64,000 bases of DNA from Saccharospirillum sp043196875 (GTDB lineage: Bacteria > Pseudomonadota > Gammaproteobacteria > Pseudomonadales > Natronospirillaceae): NCBI RefSeq assembly GCF_043196875.1, contig NZ_JBEBMX010000001.1, positions 496,001 to 560,000 of the forward strand, written 5' to 3'. The notes under the pieces were generated by a model. That model worked only from the letters and a program-made list of their open reading frames with translations, did not search any database and was not told the DNA's origin. The number at the start of each line of letters is the position of its first letter. Position 1 is the first letter of the stretch. The position numbers were made by a program, and so were the translations under genes. Positions 26,901 through 34,967 of the stretch are shown here, piece by piece.

Positions 26901-28646
26901 ACCGACTGGCGCATCGACCTCAATGGCCGGGGCCGTCGCGACGACTGGCAGCTGCAACAGGCCGAAGCCGATCTGGGCAGCGCCGGCCAGTTGTCGATCA
27001 GCGGCTCCGGTTCCATGGATGAGCTGACCCTCAACGGCGACATCAACATCACCGACAGCCGCTATTGGCTGGCCAATAGTCCGGAATGGAGCGGTTCGCT
27101 GGAAGGCGACTTCGAACTGAGCGGCAGCGCCGAAGAACCGGTGGTCGATGCCCGTTTGGACTGGCGCTCCGATCGCTGGCCGCTGGTGCTGAACCTCAAT
27201 CTGGCGACCGAAGCAGGCGAACACCAACTCAACGCCAAACTCAGCGAAGAAAATGTCGAACGCCTCAACGTCAGCGTCCAGACCGCCCAGACCGCCTTGA
27301 GCGACTGGCGCGGCGAACCAACCGACCGGCCGTTCGATGCCGAACTGCGTTTCGACACCGACTCCACCGTTTTCGAGCCCTTCTTCCAGGGTCGGCCGGA
27401 CCAGGATTTCAGCGGCGAACTGCAAGGCCAGTTGAACATCGAGGGCAGCCTGTCGCGGCCGCAATGGAATGGCGAGGTATCGCTGCGCAACGGCCGCTAC
27501 GAAAACGCCACCTACGGCGCCGTGCTGTCGGATATGAACGGTAACCTGAGCGCCAACAACCGCACCCTCCAACTGGAACTGGATGCTTCCGACGACGGTG
27601 GCGGCAGCGTCGAATTGGCCGGCTCAGTTGTATGGCCGGAAGATCGCACCGTCTGGTGGATGCCCGAACTCGACCTCGCCATGACCACGCGCAGCGCCCA
27701 TCTGTTGCGCCGCGCCGATATGGACGCCAGCGTCACCGGTGAAGTCAGCGTCACCGGTCCCTGGCGCGACCTGACCGCCGCTGGCAACGTCGATGTCGCA
27801 CCGCTGACCATTCAGTTGAACTCCTTGCTGCAAAGCGGCGCACCCAGCCTGAACGTGGTGCGCAACAATGGCGCCAGCGAAGCGGAAGACGACGAAGACG
27901 AAGACGCCGAACCGCGACTGCTCGCGCCCCAGGGCCAATGGCAGGTTCGGCTGCGCGCCGACCGCCGGGCGCAGATTTACGGCCAGGGATTGGAAGCTGA
28001 ACTGTCTGGCGAACTCGATCTGACCGACGAACTGGCCAGCCCGACTGTCGGTGGTCGCTTCCAGGTGATCCGCGGAACCTACACCGCCTTCGGCAAAATC
28101 TTCGAAATCACCGACGGCAATATCCAGGTTCAGGGCAGCCAGATTTTTCTCGACATCACCGCGAATTATTCGAACCCGGAACTGAGCGTCGAACTGCACA
28201 TCACCGGCACCCAGGACAAACTCAACCTGACGCTGACCTCGCAGCCGCCGCTGGCCAACGACGAGCTGCTGGCGCGACTGCTGTTCGGCACCTCTCTGAA
28301 CGAGATGACCGCCGTCCAGGCATTCCAATTGGCCAGCGCTCTGAACAGCCTGCGCGACCCGAATTCCGGCCTGGATTTGTTCGGCACCACGCGCGAACTG
28401 CTCGGTCTCGACTCCCTGTCACTCGACAGCAACACCAACGAAGCGGGCGAAACCGCGGTCAACGTCCAGGCCGGCAAATACCTGTCGGACCAACTTTATC
28501 TGGAGGTGGAATCCGGCGTACGCACCGAGCAAAACTTCTCCGGCCGACTGCAATTCCAGGTCACACCTGAGGTCAGTCTGGAGTTGTATACCAATGGGCA
28601 ATATGGCTCGGGTGGGTTGGAGTTGAATTGGAGTGAGGATTATTGA
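23958..28646 (+). CDS. tamB: Translocation and assembly module inner-membrane protein TamB
   Basis: 1562 residues. There is one N-terminal transmembrane segment (about residues 12-37), then a very long repetitive beta-taco region built of strands with recurring QLNWxxQxLNLS / GDLSATGxYHDQ patterns, and the conserved C-terminal DUF490 (TamB) domain from about residue 1230. It spans the periplasm to meet TamA and belongs to the AsmA-like group of lipid-transfer bridge proteins. The ATG at 23958 overlaps the tamA stop. It is somewhat longer than Escherichia TamB (about 1260), with the extra length in the repeat region. A GGCGCC hairpin and the GGGAGACG repeat follow the stop. Confidence 0.94.
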   Translation: MAWRLRKGAARAWLIGLGSLLGLIITLLLVVAWLLASESGRLTLLGQAEYWLPRVTPFSLHTEGARSPDIGDWRFEQLSWQSGDDGVAVDAENLSVQWRPTYLWQRRLWIDALNADRLDVQIPASNDEEAAPDNEAGGIPDVAELWSKLPSARLDQLVIHRLSVQHPSLPELDATAVGEMAINWGSWPARLDLTLSEGSRSALMLGVNVDAVDALRIQGELKAPADSAWAQAFDWPLQQDIVGQWDLELSQRQGQIEARIDTLTLPWREQSLRAEGGISLNPYNGRWFFSEFELSADGQPARLHGFVQADRADLRLSADALPLALVKPWLPVDGLDGALSVDGRLTGGWRAPRFAGDAEFDGQWQDENLNITTRSSATRNAVTIDEFELNWGPAEVTTTGRIDWGGQRLDLSISGQHLADRHWRYWVPAWPSAISVDDANIEGSINGPLRQPVLTGDLSATGAYHDQTLQLQTPVRLTLSQLNLADIQLESDLGAVAGDLNIDFGNATLSGDSRFSEVDSDWLPVFGVALPGDHDWQVNGQLSWSGALRNPDTSGNLRVQGQWQDQPLNADLAVERLNLHQVTLAESRLSLGDAETGLAGQVDWQQRQLNLSATPQGVRLASIRPFTPPWPALFDELSGQINGRLTLNGPWTQPRLVSDLTLDGDWQELPLSVDLDVQAQQRERWQINHAGVHWGDADIHYQGWIEPFTPALQGQFEVNQLTVAQLQSLPFSLPDPWEQLSGTANAQGQISGNLLRPTLANTQASFDGAIDQTPLQLTVDLTQASVDDVDINQFQLRSGNASLRLAGQLNWPDKAMNLQADLDNLDWARIEPWMPDSISQSFSTLSGEASGQLSAQGRWPQLTLDGELSAGGRYRDQGFQLNWRGQGEWSAQLRHSLSLNWGDSRLDGQLDSSGDEIDGQLSVDNLSIEQLRALGLPLENGVSGQINADLGVAGSMDDPELDLRLQAAGRWQPASIGLTNPTDWRIDLNGRGRRDDWQLQQAEADLGSAGQLSISGSGSMDELTLNGDINITDSRYWLANSPEWSGSLEGDFELSGSAEEPVVDARLDWRSDRWPLVLNLNLATEAGEHQLNAKLSEENVERLNVSVQTAQTALSDWRGEPTDRPFDAELRFDTDSTVFEPFFQGRPDQDFSGELQGQLNIEGSLSRPQWNGEVSLRNGRYENATYGAVLSDMNGNLSANNRTLQLELDASDDGGGSVELAGSVVWPEDRTVWWMPELDLAMTTRSAHLLRRADMDASVTGEVSVTGPWRDLTAAGNVDVAPLTIQLNSLLQSGAPSLNVVRNNGASEAEDDEDEDAEPRLLAPQGQWQVRLRADRRAQIYGQGLEAELSGELDLTDELASPTVGGRFQVIRGTYTAFGKIFEITDGNIQVQGSQIFLDITANYSNPELSVELHITGTQDKLNLTLTSQPPLANDELLARLLFGTSLNEMTAVQAFQLASALNSLRDPNSGLDLFGTTRELLGLDSLSLDSNTNEAGETAVNVQAGKYLSDQLYLEVESGVRTEQNFSGRLQFQVTPEVSLELYTNGQYGSGGLELNWSEDY

Positions 28647-28664
28647 GGCGCCGTTAGCGGCGCC

Positions 28665-28774
28665 CGGGAGACGCTTGACGGGAGACGGGAGACGCTAAGT
28701 AGCAGCGACGGGCAGGTTTTAGTGGTTTAGCGTCTTCCGTCTCCCGGGTGCGGAGCAGCCAAGCGTCTCCCGTT
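28665..28774. repeat. Dispersed GGGAGACG palindromic repeat, copy B (nested)
   Basis: Between the convergent ends of tamB and the dioxygenase gene. The outer arms are CGGGAGACGCTTG (28665-28677) and its complement CCAAGCGTCTCCCG (28760-28772). The inner arms are GACGGGAGACGGGAGACGCTAA (28678-28698) and TTAGCGTCTTCCGTCTCCCG (28728-28746). A separate GGCGCC-GTTAGC-GGCGCC hairpin occupies 28647-28664. No coding potential. Confidence 0.75.
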
Positions 28775-28784
28775 GAAGCCTGGC

Positions 28785-29765
28785 TCAACGCCAGGACTTC
28801 AACCCAAGCAACCTCTCCCCAAGCTCTGTCAACTCCGCCCGGCCATACTTCAGCTTCTCCCACTCACGCGGATCGCCCGGAAAGGCATAGCCTTGGGGCG
28901 GTTCGCGGTCACGCCAGGAACGGATGCGCCAGTCGCGGATCTCGGTGTTGCTCTCGTCGGCGGGGACCATGGCGATGTATTGCGCCATGCGCACGCGGTC
29001 GGAATGGTTCGGCCGAATGCCGTGGGCGAGCAGCGAGTTGAAGATCAGTAAGTCACCGGCGCGCAGCGGTATCGAGGTTGGTTTCAGGTCGCCCAGGTCC
29101 GGCTGATAAGGGTCGCGATCGGCCGGTTGCTTGGCGCGCCAGTCATCGAAATCACGGAACAGTTCCGGCACGCACTGGAAGCCGCCAGTATCGTCGTCGG
29201 TATCGCTCAGCGCCAACACGCCCTGCACATTGATCGGTAGCGGATCGAGAGTGGTATTGGCGTCCCAGTGAATAAAACCGCTGAAGGCGCGCTTTTGAGT
29301 ATTCGGTGGGTTCAGGTTGGCGCGGTCGATGGTGACCCACAAATCTTCGCGATCCCAGATATCGACAAAGGCGTTATAGATGCGCGGCGTTTGACGATTA
29401 GCCCACAGCTGCGGATGGTTGTAACACTCCACCATGCCGGAATTATTCAGCTCCACCATGGCGTGATCGCGCCGCTGATGCTGATACCAGGTGCGGCTGT
29501 CGTCCGGGTCCATTTCCTGGAATTCCCATAACAACCGGCGCGTGCGTTCGATGGCATCGGCATCGATGGCATTCGGCACAATGACGTAACCGTAAGTCTG
29601 CCAGTGCGCAAAATCGGCGTCGCTGAGCACCCGCAGCGGCATTTGTTTTTCCAGTTCACGCAGTTGCACATCGCCGGTATTGGCAATGGAATTATTGCCC
29701 GGAGCGTTGTCGCCAAAGCCGTAACGGTTTTGCGGTTGGCCGGATGTTGAGGCTTGAGAACGCAT
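28785..29765 (-). CDS. Phytanoyl-CoA dioxygenase (PhyH) family protein
   Basis: 326 residues. The double-stranded beta-helix carries the Fe(II) facial triad: the HxD motif in FIHWDANTT (about residues 167-170) and the distal His in LLAHGIRPNHSDRVRMAQY, whose Arg would bind 2-oxoglutarate. PhyH enzymes hydroxylate lipids, ectoine or other small molecules; the substrate is not readable here. It lacks the ectoine-hydroxylase hallmark context, as no ect genes are nearby. It is divergent from an AraC-family activator with a cupin sensor, which suggests substrate-inducible expression. Confidence 0.85.
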   Translation of the reverse strand: MRSQASTSGQPQNRYGFGDNAPGNNSIANTGDVQLRELEKQMPLRVLSDADFAHWQTYGYVIVPNAIDADAIERTRRLLWEFQEMDPDDSRTWYQHQRRDHAMVELNNSGMVECYNHPQLWANRQTPRIYNAFVDIWDREDLWVTIDRANLNPPNTQKRAFSGFIHWDANTTLDPLPINVQGVLALSDTDDDTGGFQCVPELFRDFDDWRAKQPADRDPYQPDLGDLKPTSIPLRAGDLLIFNSLLAHGIRPNHSDRVRMAQYIAMVPADESNTEIRDWRIRSWRDREPPQGYAFPGDPREWEKLKYGRAELTELGERLLGLKSWR

Positions 29766-29896
29766 GCCATCTCCTCGTTTTGTTCTTGTTGGAGTGATTA
29801 TTCTGGTCGGCTCGCTGCATCGGTGTTATCCAAAGCACGCAAAGAATGATACTTTCCGATCATTCTCAGGCTTATTGCTGGTTACTATGCATCGTC

Positions 29897-30751
29897 ATGC
29901 GCGCCTTTCATGAACACATCGCACCCCCGCAAGACGCTTCCTGGCGCTTCTTTCATCGCCAGTTGGATGAGCTGCCGTTCGAGTGGCATTTCCACCCCGA
30001 ATACGAACTGACGCTGACCTTAAACAGCGCCGGCAAACGCTTTGTCGGCGATCATCTGAGCGACTATCAACCGGGCGACCTGGCGTTGATCGGCCCCAAC
30101 CTGCCGCATTCCTGGCAGTCGCTGGAACGACCGGACCCAAGCCAGCCACACACCGCCTTTGTGCTCTGGTTCAGTCAGGACTGGGTACAACGGCTCAGCG
30201 AAGGTTTTGCCGAATACCGTCAGCTGCCCGACTTATTGCTGCAGGCGCGTCAGGGCCTGGCCTTCGATGCCCAGTTGAGCGCACAGCTGCTGCCGCAGTT
30301 CGAAGCCCTGGTCGAAGCCACACCGCGCGAACGCTTGGCGAGTTTGCTGAGCATTCTCGATCAACTGCTCGATGCGCCCAGCCAGACCCTGGCGTCGCCG
30401 AGCTTTGCCGCCAGCCGACCGGCGCCGTCTGATCAGCAGCAATTAAGCGCCCTGCTGGAACGCATCCACCAGCGCTTTGCCGAGCCCTTGTCGCTGGATG
30501 AATTGGCCGCCAGCGCCCATATGAGCCCGGCGACGCTGAGCCGGTTTTTCCGGCGCCATATGAAACAGAGCGTCCATCATTATTTGACTCAGGTTCGGCT
30601 GGGCCATGCCTGCTCGGAACTGATTGGCAGCAACCAGCCAATCGCGCTGCTCGCCGAACGCTCTGGCTTCACCAACCTGGCCAATTTCAACCGGCTGTTT
30701 CGCAAATACCGTGGTGAAACGCCGGGCCAATTACGTCGCCGTTTTCGCTGA
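29897..30751 (+). CDS. AraC-family transcriptional regulator with cupin sensor domain
   Basis: 284 residues. An N-terminal cupin-like domain (FEWHFHPEYELTLTLNSAGKRFVGDHLSDYQPGDLALIGPNLPHSW) binds a small effector. The C-terminal ~100 residues carry two helix-turn-helices (LSLDELAASAHMSPATLSRFFRRHMKQSVHHYL and IALLAERSGFTNLANFNRLFRKYRGETPGQLRR). It is divergent from the PhyH-type gene, which is its likely target. The ATG at 29897 begins the conserved domain; upstream in-frame codons to 29846 look non-coding. Confidence 0.88.
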   Translation: MRAFHEHIAPPQDASWRFFHRQLDELPFEWHFHPEYELTLTLNSAGKRFVGDHLSDYQPGDLALIGPNLPHSWQSLERPDPSQPHTAFVLWFSQDWVQRLSEGFAEYRQLPDLLLQARQGLAFDAQLSAQLLPQFEALVEATPRERLASLLSILDQLLDAPSQTLASPSFAASRPAPSDQQQLSALLERIHQRFAEPLSLDELAASAHMSPATLSRFFRRHMKQSVHHYLTQVRLGHACSELIGSNQPIALLAERSGFTNLANFNRLFRKYRGETPGQLRRRFR

Positions 30752-30841
30752 CGGTTATCGCGCTGGCCCGTCTGGTGTTTTCGCCCGGCCTTCACTATGC
30801 TGCCCGGCTTCTATCGGGTCGGCTCGCGCTAAGGAGGCAGG

Positions 30842-32587
30842 GTGTCGGTCTTCTGGCAATTACGGTGGTTTTTCCGCGAAGAATGGCGTCGCTATGGCCT
30901 GGCGGTGCTGGCACTGATCGTTGTCGGCCTGGCAGTTCTGGTACCGCCCTGGATTACCGGACGAGTCGTCGACGCCATCGCCGATGGCAGCCTGACGCGC
31001 CAGCAGTTACTACTCAACGTCGGCATTGTTCTGGCGGTAGCGCTGGTCAGTTACACCCTGCGTGTGGTCTGGCGGGTGGCGCTCTTTGGTGCCAGTTTTG
31101 CGCTCGCTAACCGACTGCGCCAAGACCTCTATCAACACCTGTCGTTGCAGCCACCGTCGTTTTTCGCCAAGCACAAAACCGGCGACCTGATGGCCCGCGC
31201 CACCAACGATATTCAAGCCGTGGAAATGACCGCCGGCGAAGCCGTACTGGCGTTGTTCGACGGCGCATTAACCGGGCTTTTGGTACTGATCGTCCTGACC
31301 ACTCAAATCAGCTGGCAACTGACGCTGGTGGCACTGCTGCCCTGGCCGATTGTCGGTTATTTTATGTGGCGTTTTGGCCAGGAAATGCAGGCCTCTTTTC
31401 ATATTGCCCAAGCGCGTTTCAGTGACCTAAACGACCGCGTTCAGGAAAGCCTGGCGGGCATTCGGCTGATTCGCGCCTTTGGTCGCGAGCAGGTCGAAGA
31501 CGCCGGTTTCAACGCCATCGCGCGCGAAGCCAATGAAGCCAACCAGTCGGTAGCGCGCACCGATTCCAAATACGATCCGGCCATTTCACTGGCCATCGGT
31601 ACCTCGTTTTTTCTCAGCATTGCCGGCGGCACCTGGCTGATCGTGCACGATGCGATGACGCTCGGCGAACTGACCAGTTTTACGCTCTATCTGGGTTTTA
31701 TGATCTGGCCGATGTTTGCCGTCGGCTGGATGCTCAATCTGGTTGAACGCGGCCAGGCGGCGTACAAGCGCATCCAGGAAATTTTTGATACCAAACCGGC
31801 CATCGCCGACAGCGGCACTTTTGAAGATTCGGTTGAGCCGGCATTGCACATCAACATCCGCGATTTCCGCCATTTCCCGGAACAACAGCCGGTGCTCAGC
31901 GCTATCGAATTGAAGGTTGAACCGGGCCAGTTAATTGGCCTGGTCGGCCCGACCGGTGCCGGTAAAACTTCGCTGATCGATTTGATTTTACGACTGTCAG
32001 AAAGCCCCGATGCGCAGTTAAAACTCGGCGGCAAAAACCTGGCCGAATTCAGCCTTGCTAATCTGCGCCGGCATCTGGCAGTGGTGCCGCAATCGCCGTT
32101 TCTGTTTTCCGCCAGCGTTGCCGAAAACATCGCCTTGGCAAAACCCGATGCAACCGTCGAGGAAATTGAAACCGCGGCCAAACTGGCGCAGGTGCACGAC
32201 GACATTCAGCGCTTTGCCGACGGCTATGCCACCCGCGTTGGTGAGCGTGGCGTGACGCTGTCGGGCGGTCAGAAACAACGTCTGGCACTGGCGCGGGCGC
32301 TGTTGCTCGATGCGCCGGTTCTGGTGCTCGACGATGCCTTATCGGCAGTCGATCTGGGCACCGAGAAACACATCCTGGCGCATCTAAAAGAAGCGCGTGC
32401 TGGCCGCACCACCCTGATTGCCTGCCATCGTTTAAGCGCGGTGGAACAGGCCGACGAAATTCTGGTGCTCGACCAGGGCAAGGTGTTGGAACGCGGCAGC
32501 CATGCACAATTACTGGCGGCAAATGGCTGGTATAAACGCACCTACGATTACCAACAACTCGAACGCACCGTGGAGGATGGCCGATGA
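30842..32587 (+). CDS. mdlA: ABC multidrug exporter half-transporter MdlA (SmdA)
   Basis: 581 residues: a six-helix exporter domain (1-310) fused to an ATPase domain with Walker A GPTGAGKTS, signature LSGGQKQRLALARALL and Walker B VLVLDDALSAVD. The Asp after Walker B instead of the catalytic Glu is typical of the degenerate site in heterodimeric exporters and is shared with Escherichia MdlA. Residue-level resemblance to MdlA is high from the start (LRWFFREEWRRYGLAVLAL). The GTG at 30842-30844 follows a strong AAGGAGG. It overlaps mdlB by four bases. Confidence 0.92.
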   Translation: MSVFWQLRWFFREEWRRYGLAVLALIVVGLAVLVPPWITGRVVDAIADGSLTRQQLLLNVGIVLAVALVSYTLRVVWRVALFGASFALANRLRQDLYQHLSLQPPSFFAKHKTGDLMARATNDIQAVEMTAGEAVLALFDGALTGLLVLIVLTTQISWQLTLVALLPWPIVGYFMWRFGQEMQASFHIAQARFSDLNDRVQESLAGIRLIRAFGREQVEDAGFNAIAREANEANQSVARTDSKYDPAISLAIGTSFFLSIAGGTWLIVHDAMTLGELTSFTLYLGFMIWPMFAVGWMLNLVERGQAAYKRIQEIFDTKPAIADSGTFEDSVEPALHINIRDFRHFPEQQPVLSAIELKVEPGQLIGLVGPTGAGKTSLIDLILRLSESPDAQLKLGGKNLAEFSLANLRRHLAVVPQSPFLFSASVAENIALAKPDATVEEIETAAKLAQVHDDIQRFADGYATRVGERGVTLSGGQKQRLALARALLLDAPVLVLDDALSAVDLGTEKHILAHLKEARAGRTTLIACHRLSAVEQADEILVLDQGKVLERGSHAQLLAANGWYKRTYDYQQLERTVEDGR

Positions 32588-34341
32588 ATCGTCCGTTTTT
32601 GCGGCTGCTGAAATACGGCCTGGCTTATCGGCGTTTGCTGACTCAGGCGGTGTTGTTATTGGTGGTCGCCACCGCCGGCAACGTGCTCGGGCCTTATTTA
32701 ATCAAGGTGTTTATCGACCAGCATTTAACGCCGGGCGATTGGACGGTCGGGCCGATTGTCGCTCTGGTGTTGACCTATATCACCGCTCAGTTGATTTCAG
32801 CGGCGACTTTTTTTCAGCAGGCGATTCGCTTTAACGAGATCGCGCTCAATGTGGTGCAGACCATTCGCGAGCAGGTCTTCGCGCGCGTTATCCGTTTGCC
32901 GATGGCGTTTTTTGATCGCACCCCAACCGGCAGTCTGGTCAGCCGCATCACCAACGACACCGAAACCATCAAAGACCTCTACGTCAACGTCATCTCAGTG
33001 GTGGTGCAAAACTCCATTCGCATGGTCGGTATTCTGATCGCCATGGCGTTGCTCGACTGGCACCTGATGTTGATCAGCGCAGCACTGGTGCCGGGCATCG
33101 TCGTCGCCATGCTCGCCTACAGCAAGTTGTCGACGCCGGTGTTTCAACGTGTGCGTTCGCTGCTCAGCGACATCAATGCCCGGCTCAGCGAAAGCATTCA
33201 GGGCATGAGCGTGATTCAGTTGATGAACCAGCAGGCGGCGTTCAGCAAAGCCTTCGGCAAAACCTCGACCGATCATTACCGCGCCAAAATCCGCAACATC
33301 CTGATCGATGGCGTCATGCTGCGCGCCCTGGTCGATCTGCTCTATATGGCAGTGCTGGCAGCGTTGCTCTACGCCTTCGGCATGGATGCGCTGAGTCCGA
33401 CCGGAGCGATACAGGTCGGGGTGATCTACGCCTTTCTGAATTATCTGGGCAACCTGACCGAACCCATGGTCGATATGATTTCGCGGCTGAATCTGTTTCA
33501 GCAGGCGCTGGTCTCGGCCGACCGGGTTTTCCAGTTGCTGGACGAGCCGATCGAAAGCGCGCCCAAGCATCCGGAGTTGCCGCACAATGCCTCGGTGCAA
33601 TTCGACATCGAGCTGTTCAGTTACGACGGTCGCCATACGGTGCTGCGCGATATCGATCTGCGCATCGAGCCTGGCGCCTTTATCGGCATCGTCGGTCACA
33701 CCGGCTCGGGCAAGAGCACGCTGATGTCCTTGCTGATGGGGTTTTATCCGCTGCAATACGGTCAGGTGCTGGTCGGCGGTGTGCCGCTGGAGCGGCTCGA
33801 TCCGGCCGAGCGCAGCCGGCGTTTGGGATTGGTGCAGCAGGATCCGTTTATTTTCGCCGGCACCATTGCCGACAACATCCGTCTGGAACTGCCGCTCAGT
33901 GACAGCGACATCATCGACGCCGCTCAGCAGGCGCAGTTGCACGACAGCATTATGCGCATGCCGAATGGTTACCAGACGGTGCTGACCGAACGCGGCAGCA
34001 ACCTCAGCAGCGGTCAGCGGCAACTGCTCAGCCTGGCGCGCACCTTGGCGCGTAAGCCGGAAGTGCTGATTCTCGATGAGGCCACCGCCAACATCGACAG
34101 CCATACCGAAGCACTGATACAGCGGTCACTGATGCTGTTGCGCGGCCGGGTTACACTGATCGCCATCGCCCACCGGCTGAGTACCGTGAAAGACGCCGAC
34201 CAGCTGGTGGTGCTGCATCAGGGGCAGATTCAGCAGTTGGGCAGCCACGCTGAACTGGTCGCCGAAGAAGGGCTGTACAAGCATCTTTATGAGTTACAGA
34301 TGCGTGCTGACCCAACCGCAGGCGAGCCTGAGTTGCATTGA
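32584..34341 (+). CDS. mdlB: ABC multidrug exporter half-transporter MdlB (SmdB)
   Basis: 585 residues: a six-helix exporter domain, then an ATPase with Walker A GHTGSGKST, signature LSSGQRQLLSLARTLA and Walker B VLILDEATANID with the intact catalytic Glu. It forms the heterodimer with MdlA, supplying the active consensus site. The start ATG overlaps the mdlA stop (ATGA). Substrates are unknown; the family exports drugs or lipids. Confidence 0.92.
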   Translation: MNRPFLRLLKYGLAYRRLLTQAVLLLVVATAGNVLGPYLIKVFIDQHLTPGDWTVGPIVALVLTYITAQLISAATFFQQAIRFNEIALNVVQTIREQVFARVIRLPMAFFDRTPTGSLVSRITNDTETIKDLYVNVISVVVQNSIRMVGILIAMALLDWHLMLISAALVPGIVVAMLAYSKLSTPVFQRVRSLLSDINARLSESIQGMSVIQLMNQQAAFSKAFGKTSTDHYRAKIRNILIDGVMLRALVDLLYMAVLAALLYAFGMDALSPTGAIQVGVIYAFLNYLGNLTEPMVDMISRLNLFQQALVSADRVFQLLDEPIESAPKHPELPHNASVQFDIELFSYDGRHTVLRDIDLRIEPGAFIGIVGHTGSGKSTLMSLLMGFYPLQYGQVLVGGVPLERLDPAERSRRLGLVQQDPFIFAGTIADNIRLELPLSDSDIIDAAQQAQLHDSIMRMPNGYQTVLTERGSNLSSGQRQLLSLARTLARKPEVLILDEATANIDSHTEALIQRSLMLLRGRVTLIAIAHRLSTVKDADQLVVLHQGQIQQLGSHAELVAEEGLYKHLYELQMRADPTAGEPELH

Positions 34342-34350
34342 TTTACATCA

Positions 34351-34380
34351 AAAAACTTGGCGATTCAGTCATAAGTTTTT
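34351..34380. terminator. Hairpin after mdlB (possible terminator)
   Basis: AAAAACTT (34351-34358) pairs with AAGTTTTT (34373-34380) around a 14-base loop. The AT-rich stem ending in T5 could terminate mdlAB or belong to the control region of the next operon. Confidence 0.4.
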
Positions 34381-34384
34381 AAAC

Positions 34385-34402
34385 TTTCAGAAATTTCTGA
34401 AA
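34385..34402. promoter_or_regulatory. Perfect 18-bp palindrome, likely operator of the GbsR/MarR-cydAB operon
   Basis: TTTCAGAAATTTCTGAAA is a perfect palindrome 15 bases before the TTG start of the regulator gene. Its size and position suit binding by a dimeric MarR-type protein, most simply autoregulation of the operon. Confidence 0.55.
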
Positions 34403-34416
34403 CTACAGAGGTCAGC

Positions 34417-34956
34417 TTGACGCCGGAACTGGAAAACATCGTGGTTCATTTCGGCGAGATGGGCAGCCGCTGGGGCTTCAACCGCACGGTCGGCCAGATG
34501 CTGGCGTTGATCGTCTTAAGCGATCGGCCGCTGGCCGCCGATGAAATCGCCGCCGAACTCAAAGTTTCACGCGGCAATGTCAGTATGGCAGCGAAAGAGC
34601 TGCACGCCTGGCATCTGGTGCGCACCCACCGCGAACCGGGCGATCGCAAGGATTATCTGATCGCCGCCGGCAGCATTTGGGAGCTGGCGCAACAGGTGCT
34701 GACGGAACGCAAAAAACGCGAGATGGATCCCACCCTGTCTTTGTTGCGCAGCCAGTTGCTGGACAGCGCCGAAGACAACCCGCCCAGCCACGCCCGCCAA
34801 CAGTTGCAGGAAATGCACGACTTGCTGGAGTTGCTCAATCGCGGGTTCGACGAGATACAAAGCCTGACACCCGACCAGTTAAAGCGTTTGCTGACGCTGG
34901 GTACCGGTGTTCTCAAATTCACCGACCGGATTCGTCCGGGTGGCCGTAAAGACTGA
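34417..34956 (+). CDS. GbsR/MarR-family transcriptional regulator
   Basis: 179 residues. The winged helix (about residues 20-80: GFNRTVGQMLALIVLSDRPLAADEIAAELKVSRGNVSMAAKELHAWHLVRTHREPGDRKDYLIA) is followed by a helical dimerisation tail. The TTG start at 34417 is preceded by AGAGG. It is the first gene of the operon and lies 11 bases ahead of the cytochrome bd oxidase subunit I gene, so it very likely controls the oxidase. The signal it senses is unknown. A perfect palindrome lies just upstream. Confidence 0.87.
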   Translation: MTPELENIVVHFGEMGSRWGFNRTVGQMLALIVLSDRPLAADEIAAELKVSRGNVSMAAKELHAWHLVRTHREPGDRKDYLIAAGSIWELAQQVLTERKKREMDPTLSLLRSQLLDSAEDNPPSHARQQLQEMHDLLELLNRGFDEIQSLTPDQLKRLLTLGTGVLKFTDRIRPGGRKD

Positions 34957-34967
34957 CGGAGACTTCC

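Noticed and set aside
24534..28328. Long antisense ORFs across tamB and other GC-rich genes
   Set aside because: They follow the codon bias of the sense gene, show no domain patterns and lack ribosome-binding sites; they are shadows of tamB.
32995..34104. 369-codon minus-strand ORF opposite mdlB
   Set aside because: The sense strand encodes an unbroken ABC exporter with every motif; the antisense product is His/Gln-rich and resembles nothing.
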